Origin: Marthasterias glacialis
Taxonomy: Eukaryota > Echinodermata > Asteroidea > Forcipulatida > Asteriidae
DNA: 64,000 bases
Direction: 5' to 3'
Assembly: GCA_911728455.2 (NCBI GenBank)
Contig: OU452225.1
Location: 19,564,495-19,628,494, forward strand
The notes beneath the pieces are model-generated. The model was not told the origin of the DNA. It ran no database searches and saw nothing but the letters and a program-made list of their open reading frames with translations. How positions within the stretch are numbered: the stretch's first letter is position 1; the number at the start of each line of letters is the position of its first letter. Of this stretch, positions 45,029 through 55,479 are shown one piece after another. The position numbers and the translations under genes were made by a program.

Positions 45029-48000
45029 TTACACCTCTGGTGCTGGACATACCAAGTCCCTTGTCTCTTCCTTACAGAACTCTCGAATGTGCTCATAAAG
45101 GTAGCGTTTGCGAGTAGCATCAATTCCAGCTGGAGAAACAATCTGGGGAAGTGTTAATGGCGGTTCTGAGCGGGCAAAACCAAAAGTCTGTTCATCACTA
45201 CTTGAATGTTCTTGGAATGATATCGAACCAGGATTACCTTCAGAAACTCTGAAGTGCTGGTACGATTTCACTCCAGGAAATCGTCTGTAGTGATTGGACA
45301 GATGGTTAACCCAGTCATACACTGGCACAAACACTTCACCAGATTCGTCACCAACCAGCTGTGGAATATTGATATTCTGCACAGTCGATACCTTTACCAC
45401 ATCCGAAATTTCTTGCAACGAAGAAACATAGGTCCTCCGGTATGTCCGCTTAAAAAGCCCAAAGCACCAGTCTGGGGCAAACTTGGTGTGACCTACAGGC
45501 AGGAAAGAAAAAGTCACAGACTTGTGCAGCTTGCTGTACACACGCCATGAGATGTACTGCAGCATGGTGTTGTTCTTATTTTGACCACTGCAGTTATCAG
45601 CATGAAAGTGAACATGCTGCTCTCCAAGCCCATAATTTTCTAGAAAATGGTGCAAATAACTTATCACAACATTGGCCCCCTTACCACAGCTCACCCCCTC
45701 ATCTGCCAAGTAATTCACCTGAGCAGGTAGGCCCTCTGCAACAACACCGGAAACATGACACTTGCGGGGTGTTTTAAAGTAAATAGGGCCAGGTTGTTGG
45801 GGGTCAGCTGGGTAGTGGACCTGCTGCGCAAAGTCAAAGCTATAGTGGAAAGTTATGGGCTTGGAGTTTGCAACACTTTTCACTAGTGTGCTGATGTGAT
45901 GTTCAGCTGCAGTGGCCTTTGATGCCCGGCAAGCTGCATTATAGCTGTCCCTCTCTCTCTGTGCGAGTTGGAGATGGAGCTGTTGACGCTGGAGAGCCTC
46001 AGTTTTCTCGGCGTCTGGAACATTGACCTAAACGGAAAACAAAAAAGGAGGAACAAAATAATATCAATCACACAGTCACAAGCAAAATTTGCTAATTTCA
46101 TGGCACTGCTTAAGATACCACTTTGCGCTTACTGTCTAATGAACAATTTAAAGCGCTGTTATTTTTAAGCACGGGGAAAGACATGCTATCTTCCGTTCCT
46201 TACTTCAGCAAAATAATTACGCAATAACGAAAATCCATGATGACACGCATGATGATCCCATATTTCACCAGTACAATACACTTTTGCCTTTTCGAAGCAT
46301 TTTCTTCTGCAAAAGTTAAAACAAAACCTTGCTTATTGTTAGCTTACTTGCTTAGTTATAAGGCTGTTGTTCTTCTGGCATGTCCAGCAAAGATCTGTAG
46401 CTGGCTTTGCTACAACAATGTAAGGGAGCAGGTCCTTCCATAGCTTGCGGAAGGTTGAAAGTGCCACGGCTCCATGTTCAGCCTGTGACCTGCGATACAG
46501 GCGCCAAACATGGGCCTTGGTGACAGACGTTGGCAGAAGCTTGACGTCTGCAGACTTTATGCCAGGAATTCTGCCAGGGAGAAGGATGCAATGTTGTGCA
46601 GCGTAGTTAACAATGAACCTAACCAGAGCCTGGACTTGCTCTAGTTTGAGGAGTTTCTTCCCTCGCCTCCCACCTGTAGCAATAATAAATAAACTCAACA
46701 GTTAAAGAGTAGGTCTGGCATAGAAGGTCAACTATCTTAACTTTTCATGTCTGTCTATGGATAAAGAACATAATAAAAATAGCCTCACCTGACTTCTTTC
46801 TTCTTGGTACAAGGCCATGTTTCTCGTACCAACGTTTGAGGTTGGTAAACTTCTCCGTTCCAATGTCCATGAGAAAGAAAAAGGTATACCGGCATACCCT
46901 CTTCTGCCCGTAGTAAAAGCTTCTAATCCGAGTTTGCTTTCTCTCGACCTGCTTCCTCTTCTTCCCAGATGTTGTTGCAGCGTCATTGATAGAGGTTGAG
47001 ATTATCCCCAGAAGCAGCAGATCTTTCTCGAATTCTGTCAACTCTTTCACAGTATATCTGAGTCCAAAATAAAGGAAAACAAGACAAAGAAAATATTATA
47101 TTGTTATCTAATGGTAATCATTCCATAAAGCTGTATTACCAAAAAAAAACCACTTCTTTCACAAGATGATTTTGATAGCCTCAATGTAAAAAAAATCCAC
47201 CCTTAAAATAATAGAAAAACTAAATAAAAAATTATTATGTACCTGATCTGATCTGCCTCAGCATCAGTGAACTGTTCGATACAGCGCTGTCCATTAAACA
47301 GGGAGCATTTACACTTGTTGACTTTATCCTTGAGTGGTTCTAGGTCAACAAGCGTGCGTGCCAAAACAGCAGCAGCCTCGGCTTCATCCTCGGCATCATC
47401 GATGACCTCTGTAGCCTCATCCTCAACCTCAAGAGACATGGGTTCCTCTTCCTGCTCTGACGATGACTCCTCTTCATCTTCATCGTCTGATGTCAACGAG
47501 TGTGGTAGTGAAGACGGTCCAGCCACATCCTCGTCTGATGAATGTCCACCATCATCTTATCCATAAACGAATTGAAAGTCAGAAGAATAAAAATTCATGT
47601 GACGTAACATTTGTACGAAACGTAGTAACAGAAGGTCTGTTTATGTCACCATGAGGAAATCGGCAGCATCGTATTTGATGTAATTTAGACAACATTTTGA
47701 ATGAACATTATAAAGTCAAGCTCCTCTCGTAAAAACAGTTAATCGGTTAGCCTAAATTGAAATGAAGAAAAAATAAAAAATAAAAAATAGGGCCTTGCCC
47801 TTGCCTACTTGTTATATTTAATTTAGGCCCATCAGTTATCCACTTCAAAACCAATCTAAGAAACTCCCTTATTACTCAAAAAGGTAGAAAACTCTTTCCT
47901 GATATGATACTACTAAACTAAAGAGATTTAAAAAAATATTTTGCGTTTTGGGAAAGGAAAAAAAAACTTAAACTAAAGCAGACTATTGTACCTTGCTCTA

Positions 48001-48369
48001 TGATTGTACCAACGACAAACGTAAATCACCAACATGCCCCACCAAGCTTCGTGTTGTTGTTTTTGGTCGATGACCAGGCAAGTTCATCCATAAAAAGAAT
48101 CGATTTTGATCGTTTTGTTAAATTAATCTACAATTTTCTCAGTTTTCTGACTATAGTATAGATCACAGTTAGAACATAAGTTTTGTTTAACACTACATAC
48201 CGATCAAACTCTCCTCGGCATCGCTGTCGCTGTCCGCGTTGCTCGGTAGAACAGTAAAGTAGTCGGCAAAAACATGCTCCAAACCATCGATTTCCATTCC
48301 ACACGCACTGACATCATTCAGCATAGCTGCTATAACGCGATCTTCGACACATTTATCGTTTTCTGACAT
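45029..48369 (-). CDS. Transposon-encoded DUF7869-like protein, probable transposase (five exons, 691 aa)
   Basis: Five minus-strand exons (48,369-48,201; 47,555-47,243; 47,057-46,789; 46,673-46,348; 46,027-45,029) have GT-AG borders and join in frame (phases 1, 2, 1, 0) for 2,076 bases, ATG to TAA. The start at MSENDKC is the first in-frame ATG. Visible parts: an acidic segment at residues 75-120, CKC...C at 138-148 and CWTC at 346-349 (possible zinc ligands), a basic stretch in exon 3, a helical QRQQLHLQLAQRERD linker near 375, then the conserved domain with YSFDFAQQ (D424), HADNCSGQNKNN (D503) and GHTKFAPDW (D545). I recognise the domain as the widespread DUF7869 type. An RNase H fold with those aspartates as a catalytic set is inference. 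No frameshift or internal stop is seen, so the copy may be functional. Its location between matched inverted repeats argues for a transposase rather than a host gene. Confidence 0.88.
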
Positions 48370-48989
48370 GATTCTCTGAGTATTTCTTGCAATTTCAGGC
48401 AAATAATGGGACCGAGAAACATGTAAACAGTGAAGGGTCAAAGCGTGGTCAAAGATGGCTAGCCGGTGACACGTAAACAACGCTAATGCTATGCGCGCTA
48501 CGTCACATTTGCGTATCGACCAATGAGCTCGCTTGATTTACGTCACATGGTTAGCAACCGCCTTGTTTACTCGCTAGACAACGGACGGAGGGAAATGAAT
48601 GGCATGTTCAAGAGGAGTTTTCATTGGTTTATCATGACAACCCCCGCCCCCGAATGCCTTATTTGGAAAGAGCAGCTACTGACGTTCATTTTCATACCAA
48701 ACACTTAGGGGATCGACGCAGAAGGTGTCGCCAAACGAAGCAAGAAAAACACAAATTTTCTCCGTATTTTCTTTGTTTCACCTCAATTAAGTGGAACAAT
48801 CGGAATGAAGTTATGTTTTTAAAATCAATTTTTTCCAATTTATTTTGTGAATTTAAGGTTAGTTTTTGGTTTCTAATAAATCTAGGATATATCCCGAGAT
48901 CAATTCTGCGAAATTTACAATTTTGTCCCTGAAGCCATTTTTTACGTTGTTGGCCCATACCGCTGAATGGGAAATGCCGAGAAGCGTCG
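48370..48989. other. Transposon 5' subterminal region and presumed promoter
   Basis: Upstream of the transposon gene. It contains no other coding frame that I can support. The promoter must lie here if the element is autonomous, but I see no unambiguous TATA box or initiator. Confidence 0.4.
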
Positions 48990-49075
48990 GGTTTTGCCAG
49001 AGCGGGTCACAATTATTACAGAGCTCCATTTGGGACCAGGAGTAAATAATAAAAGTACACTTTTTGTGAATTCAC

Positions 49076-49284
49076 CTTTTACATGAGAGTGCAGCTCCTT
49101 TATCATAGGCTGCTCTCAGACATCTACTTGTTGACGGGTAGACAGCTTTGGAGAAGCTGAACCTGACTGGATAGTGCAGCTCCTTTATCATAGGCTGGTC
49201 TTAGACATCTACTTGTTGACGGGTAGATGTCTTTGGAGATGCTAAGCCTGACTGCATTATGAAGATTCTAAGTGGCAATCTTGA
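49076..49284 (-). ncRNA. Putative minus-strand exon m5 (two units)
   Basis: Bordered in complement by tttgtttgtgttgcag and aaaag then gtgaattca. Two units plus a short extra segment. It lies just beyond the right end of the transposon. Confidence 0.5.
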
Positions 49285-49592
49285 CTGCAACACAAACAAA
49301 TTGCATCAAATTGCAACATTTAGTGTGTGCGAACATCAACCATCATAAAAACAGTTAGGTTCAGATAACTCACATTTACCTTCAGATTTATTTTTATATT
49401 TTCAACACAAAAACGTGAAGAAAACTGATATTGTAAGCATAACAACTGTTTGGAGGAACTCATGAGGGATAAGGATAATTTTGGTTGTTACAATCAAAAT
49501 AATCAACAGTAAATCTAGGGGCCATCAAATGCCTGTGACAGTTCTCTTGAGGATTGGTGCTGGTATGATTTCCAAGCTTTTTGGGAATTCAC

Positions 49593-49683
49593 CTTTTACT
49601 GGAGAATGTAGCTCCTTTGTCACAGGCTGGTGTTGGACATCTACATGTTGATGGGTAGATGTCTTTAGAGATGTTAAGCCTTA
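49593..49683 (-). ncRNA. Putative minus-strand exon m6 (single unit)
   Basis: The acceptor has diverged (aatttgtttgttacag) but keeps AG and the pyrimidine-rich tract. The donor side is aaaag then gtgaattcc. Confidence 0.45.
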
Positions 49684-50224
49684 CTGTAACAAACAAATTA
49701 AACAATATGCATCATGTAGTGTTTAAAAACATTACTGTTAGGTTCAGATAACTTGCTTTCACCTTCGCTTTTTTTTTTTTAAATCTTTCAATAAACAAAA
49801 CGTGAAGAAAACTGTTTGGAGGAACTTATGCAAACCTTGTTGCAATCAAAGTAAGCAACAGTAATTCTGGGGGACGTCAAATGGCAGTGCCAGTTCTCTT
49901 GAGGATTGGTGCTGGTATGAACTCAGTGAGCTCTTTCTCAGAATGCAACTTATCTTGCAAATGAGGTAGCAACATTTAAACTACCAAAATAATTTGTATT
50001 TATATTTGTTTTTAACATGAAGCATCCTTAGGAACTTCAACTCTGGAATGATTGCCGAACAACATGCAAATAAATCTTTCAATGAATTGTAATGCTACAA
50101 GAAAATGACTGATAGTTCGAAATTCTGTGTAAACCGTACCACAGCAACATGCATTCTGCACAATTTCTCTACAAGGCTTCACTGTGGGCTCTTGAAATTA
50201 ATAGTATACATTTTGGGAATTCAC

Positions 50225-50306
50225 CTTTTACTGGAGAGTGCAGCAGCTCTTTTATCATATATCTACTTATTGACGGGTAGATCTGTTTGAAGATGCTAAA
50301 CCTTTT
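50225..50306 (-). ncRNA. Putative minus-strand exon m7 (single unit)
   Basis: The acceptor is attttgtcatgttacag and the donor side aaaag then gtgaattcc. The most degenerate copy, with an internal deletion after ctcttttatcatat. Confidence 0.4.
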
Positions 50307-50760
50307 CTGTAACATGACAAAATGCACAATTTGCAACACTTAGTGTTCAAAAACATTATCCAGTGTCAGTGTTTAAAAACAGTTAGGTTCAGTTAAATTG
50401 CTTAAATGGATTTTTCTACATTCAGTCAAAACGTAACGGAAGAATACCAACATTGACAGCATCAACAAAATGTTTGAAGGAACTCATGCATTTTAGAATT
50501 ATTTGCAATGAAAAAAAACCCAGTGATTTTGGGGGGACATGAGTGCCTGTGACAGTTCTCTTGTGGATTGGTGCTGGTTTGAACTTTATCATCTGTGAGC
50601 TCTCAGAATGAAACTTATCTTACAATTGACATACCGCAAATTAAATTTCCAAATTTTAAGAATTGGCATTGAAGTATTCTTTGTACCATCCACAAATTAC
50701 AGAAAAAACATTTTTACAGAAAAAACACAACCAACACTTTCAACTCTGTAAAGATTGCCA

Positions 50761-53094
50761 AACAAAATACATAAATATTTGAATAAATTGAAATTCTACC
50801 AGGAAAAAGACTTTGCCTCATTCCAGTCCTTGAAGATTGTCCACTTTTCACCAGTACAGAATCATACAACATTGCCGCAATAAAGACTCCAAAACAACCA
50901 TCTGTTGAATGCAGAAAACTAGAGGTAAAAAGAAGTTTTCTTTGCATTTAGCTTCTGTGGAAGGAAAATGTCATTTGGTTCAGCAGTCCAGTAGTGCATC
51001 AGACTCTCTTTGTGTCCGAGTTATCAACATTTGAGTATCAGGCTTTGCACAATTTGGTTTCCCTGGACTTGCCTCCAGTCAGCTGTACATTTTAAAAGGC
51101 CTGAATGAATTTCGACAAACATGAGCGATCCTTGTGCAATATTTTTTGTGAGAAATTAAACAAGTTTCACTAAAGCAGGTACCTTAATGTTTATTATTAG
51201 CCTGTAGGGCTGCCGAATTAGAACTAATTTTAACCAGCCCTCAGTACTCTGGCAAAACTATGAGCCCTAAATGTTTCCCCAGCCTGGTTGGTCATGTCTC
51301 TTTAACTCTAGTTACATCTCAAGACCTGTGAGGATTGACGGTGTTATTAGGATTACCTACAGGTTAGCAAATGATATTAGTTTTAACTCACCATGATCAG
51401 ATCTCATCGCATCCACCTCCCTGTCTAAGACCTCATCACCAAAGTCTCTTTATTCAATTGGTTACGACATCTTGACAGTAAGGGCCGACTACCAAGATGA
51501 TCATTAAGGCAGCTTCCCTTGAGAAGAAGCAAAGATAAAACAAAACACCTGTTGAATATTTATACTAAGAGAGAATATAGATTAACAACAACAATTCCAT
51601 TATTTCACTCACTTGCTTTATTCAGGAGATTGTCTTACCTGTGAGGACTGATCCTTTAAATTATGTCTCAGCCAAACAAAAGGTTGAAGTGGAAGAAGAA
51701 TCAAGTCTTAATTTACTGAATTGAGTATTTTGTTCATACTTGAAACTGTATGACAATCAAACATTTCCATCATCTATATCAGAGTCCAAATCACCAGGGC
51801 TTGTTACACACACAGACTACACTGAGCCTGTAAAGTATCTATCACAGAAAAATGTCTTGTAGAGGTGATTACTGGGAAAAACAGTCTTTTACATTGTCAT
51901 ACTTGGTATACAATTAAGTATGTTTTGGTATTTACCTTCCTGAGATATACACAAAAATAGGACTGGGCAAGCTTGTTGGTCTACTGGTTAAGACACCTGA
52001 AACCAATTTCATCACCTTGCTCGCTTTGCTTACTAAAGGGTAAGCGCCAAATTTCTGCACTTAGCAGTGTATTAAGTGAAAAATACTTAGTAGCGTGATG
52101 TATGTACACATACAAGCAAACATCACTTACTACCTGTGAAACACGCTAAGCACAGACATTTCTGCTTCTGCAAGAGCTGATTTTTTACTTACAATCATGA
52201 CATTGGACCCTACTCTAAAATGTATCAGATTAAATATACAGTGATAATCACACATCAGTGTTTGGTAAAACAAAGCATAAAAATAAAATAAAATAACCTA
52301 GCAAGGTCTCTTGACAGTTATACCCTAGACTAAAGTCTACATCAACAGATATATGGCCTAGCTAAACATTAACCTTCCCTTTAAAAAGGGCTTTTCATTT
52401 TTGACATCATGTACAAGAATGTTTACAGTATCATCACACCTTGTTCTCCATCTTCTCTATTAAAACCAATTGTGTAGGACTCTGTACCTTCATGTAGGTA
52501 ATGTCAAATGTGATTCAATGCTCTAAAATCCTTCAAATCCTCTAGTTGAGTTTGAAGACTCAAGAAGGTTTGTGTTATAAATCTCATTAAGTTGTCGTAA
52601 AAGTTGTCTCAATCTTTGTCCTGGACCCTCAAGTCTCTGCCTTGAACTTTGCAACATCACTTGCTGGTAGCTCGATCACGGCAAATCAATTCAAGGCATC
52701 TTTGGCCTGGTCTATGATATGCAGAATTTGTGGATGTTGTCATTAGGTAGTCCTTCAGATCTCATCCAGGTCTGATGTGAACAGTCGTACTTCACCGCTC
52801 TGGTGGGATGTCAGGGTAACCATCAACTCCATCCCTTACATCACTCTCAGCATTATCAGTGGCTTGTTCACTCAGGGTGAATGCTTGAACACACCTCAGC
52901 ATAGCTGGATCACTACCAGTCCTACCAGCTAGCAGCTAAAAGGGATTGCTCCCTTAATCTAACAGTCAAACACCACGATTCAATTTCATATCAATGTTAC
53001 ATTGATTTCCATACTGACCACCGCAGTACACAAACAAATCAACAGACAAAAAATGAGCAAAAGGAGCATTGCTTGAGTCTTACTGATGTACAAA
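50761..53094. other. No gene recognised
   Basis: Nothing firm. A short SINE head fragment (gcaagcttgttggtctactg at 51,967, with an A-box-like motif ending ggttaagac) is the only recognised piece. The rest gives no long frame and no tandem repeat. Confidence 0.5.
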
Positions 53095-55085
53095 GAAAGG
53101 CATAATAGAAACTCAACGTATTTTGCCAAACAATATCTGGCGTTCAGTTCCTTTCAAGACATGCAATTCTTTTGACAAAACACACATCACAAAAATGTAC
53201 TCTTTACACAAATTAAAACCCATACAGTTTTGGGGTCACAGCTCCAGGCAAATTAATTTCTTTTCCACTCTTCACAATAAACATTTATTGTCTTAGTCTG
53301 ATATTTTGATTAAATTAACAATGGAAACTCAATAAGAAAACACTGTTTGACAAATCTGGAATTATTTGCTTTCAATACAATCAATCACGGTTTGACAAAT
53401 CACACATTAATTGGTCTATAACTTTTTTAATTTGACACAAAATAAATCAATGAGGTTGTGGCTGGGGGAAGTCCTCCATCTAAACGGGCCCATCTGATCC
53501 TCTCTGCCTCCAGTTGGATCGATCCTTCATGCAGGAGTGCTGGTTTTCATAATCGGTCGTGGTCTCGTGGAGACACCCGTGTTTCTCTTCAGCTTGCATC
53601 TGGAGGCCTTTTCTTAGGTTGGTTTTAATAAGATGAGGGAGGAAGCTGCCAATATTCAAGATGTCGACAACAGTGCCCTGCAAGTCTAATCTGTCACTCA
53701 TGAGTCTTGTCTGATACGCTCAGTAGACCGCCATGAGAGGTGGGTGTTTCTCATATAGTCAGTCCATGACACATACAAGGCTATCCTCAGCATACGGGTG
53801 TACGTTACGGAAGATCTTCTCCTGCTGGGTAGTGAGTGTCCAGGTTTCCGCACCGTACAGTAAGGTCAACTGAATTCATTCACACAGACTAAAAGTATTT
53901 CACTTCTTGGGGTAAGTTACTTTAGGGCCAATTTATTTTCTTACTCTGACAAGACAACATTTTATAGTTGGACAAAACACACATCACAAATAATTTGATA
54001 CAGAATGAAACCTAATGCACTTTAAATACAATTCCTTACACTGCATACATGTTGAAGTGAAAAACTTGTCAGCTCTGATGTACTACAGCAAATAAATGGA
54101 ATGAAAACTCAACAAGAAAACACTGTTTGACAAATAATATGTGGTGTTAGAATTTGCCTGCAAGGCCAACATTCAGAGCTGGACAAAACACACATCAAAA
54201 CATTACTGACACAGATTAAAACAAATTCACTTGTTGGAGTTGGAGATTTTCGGGGTCAAATTCATTTCTTTAACCATAACCCCAAGTTTCTTTAGCTAGA
54301 GACCCTGCCATATCCTCCAAAATACTCTACTCCATGCTCAACACTGGAATGTGTGGACTTAAAACAGAATGGTATGCCTGGGAGTCAATTGACTAGCACT
54401 TGTTAGTTGGGGCTAAAATCTTTGAAAAAAGTCTGACAACTTCATGAATTAGATGATTTGGGACTAAACCAAAAAACAATTTAATTTTGGGAGTCAATTT
54501 TTTTTTTTTGGGGGGGGGGGGGTTGGGGTGGGAGGAGGGCATCAAATTTACTTCCCTGACCTTCAAACAGACTGTACAATATCCAAGTCTTGTTGTACTA
54601 ATCGAATAACACAAACTCAATGAGACAACACTTGTTGACAAATAATGTTAAAGGTGGTAATTCGCCTGCAAGACAAACATTCACAGTTGGACAAAACACA
54701 CATCACATTCATGAAAATCAATTCACTTCTTGGGGGTCAATTAATTTGGGGCAAATTTATTTCCTTACTCCACACAAGAACTATCCATATAGTACATGAC
54801 ATTGTGCAATAACAATAAACAATGAAAACTCCTGTTTTTATAATAATTATGTTTATTTCCCTTCAAGGTAACCCGCATGATTCACAGTTGGACAATACTC
54901 ACAACAGACAAATGATTGTTTTTTAAACAGAATATAAAACCCTATACATGTTTTTGGAATTGGGGGCACATATTTAGGACAAAGTTATTTGACAAGTCTT
55001 TACAGTTTGTCTTTTGTAATTAGTACGATCAAATGAATAATTGAACCTCAACAAGAAAACACTGGTTTGACAAATAACATAACTT
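53095..55085. repeat. Diverged tandem repeat, period about 250 bp or a multiple
   Basis: Recurring in order: actcaacaagaaaacactg, tttgacaaataat, gttggacaaaacacacatca, and a ggggtcaatttattt-type block. They recur near 53,100, 53,325, 54,105, 54,615 and 54,825-55,080. The units have drifted strongly. A LINE remnant interrupts them at 53,480-53,865. Confidence 0.65.
53480..53865 (-). pseudogene. LINE reverse transcriptase C-terminal remnant
   Basis: Minus-strand translation near 53,800-53,865 reads TLLYGAETWTLTTQQEKIFR, matching the conserved LLYG-ETW-LT segment downstream of the RT domain in many LINEs. A second frame ends CMKDRSNWRQRGSDG, reminiscent of the ADR--W region at the end of the same proteins. 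Broken by stops, and no flanking ORF is intact. Confidence 0.65.
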
Positions 55086-55183
55086 GCTACTCTGCCTTCA
55101 AGACAGCAATTTTGAAGTTCTTGAACAAATCAGCAATGCGTGGTGTTTTCAGCAATCTTGTACACTATAATATAATGTTGATT

Positions 55184-55472
55184 TTGCATCGGGGATAAAG
55201 AATATTTTTTGTTATTTTTACCCATACACCGATGTGCATTAAGCACTGTATACTCAGTACTTTCCCGAGTCCTGTGAATAGGATTCCAACTGCCTCTGAC
55301 TACCAGACAATCTCGGTAGTCTAGCTGGTAAGACATCTGCTCTAGAATGGTGGGGGTCGTGGGTTCAAATCCCACCCAAGGAAAATGTCTGTAAATTTTT
55401 TTCACAGGATTCAGGGAAGTACTGAGTATACAGTGCTTAACACACATCGGTGTATGGGTAAAAATTACAGAT
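55184..55472 (+). mobile_element. tRNA-derived SINE with inverted tails
   Basis: A good internal promoter is present: box A tagtctagctgg (55,317-55,328) and box B ggttcaaatcc (55,363-55,373). The tail to the right (acagtgcttaacacacatcg) is repeated in inverse orientation on the left (cgatgtgcattaagcactgt). The whole can therefore fold on itself with the tRNA part in the loop. Same family as 17,261. Confidence 0.75.
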
Positions 55473-55479
55473 AATCACC

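Larger units (their letters stand above)
44143..49010 (-). mobile_element. Autonomous DNA transposon, 4,868 bp
   Basis: The termini are 21-bp inverted repeats with one mismatch: left gtgaccggctctggcaaaac and, in complement of the right end, gtgacccgctctggcaaaac, both continuing with one more matching base. It is flanked by an AATT duplication and inserted into one copy of the dispersed minus-strand exon repeat. The single gene inside is read from the minus strand, with about 640 bp between the right end and its start codon and about 890 bp of AT-rich sequence after its stop. A four-base duplication occurs in several cut-and-paste superfamilies (Sola and Ginger among them). I do not recognise these termini, so the family is left open. 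Confidence 0.9.
44139..49014. other. AATT target-site duplication flanking the transposon
   Basis: AATT at 44,139-44,142 and again at 49,011-49,014. Joining the flanks with a single AATT restores ctctgcaaaattattacag, which matches intact copies of the host repeat such as attctgcacaattactagag (43,217) and cattctgcacaatttctag (37,101). Confidence 0.9.
49011..50760 (-). repeat. Tandem copies of the exon-m dispersed unit
   Basis: About three units each contain attctgcacaatttct, the exon-m segment, caatcaaaataagcaacagt, gttctcttgaggattggtgc and gagctctctcagaatga in the same order. Further units lie at 35,950-37,100, 42,060-43,020 and 43,200-44,142. Confidence 0.8.

Noticed and set aside
47203..47526. 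Separate small acidic protein genes within the transposon (frames at 47,203, 46,745, 46,339 and 45,883)
   Set aside because: They are exons of one gene. Splice borders and phases join them into a single 691-residue product.
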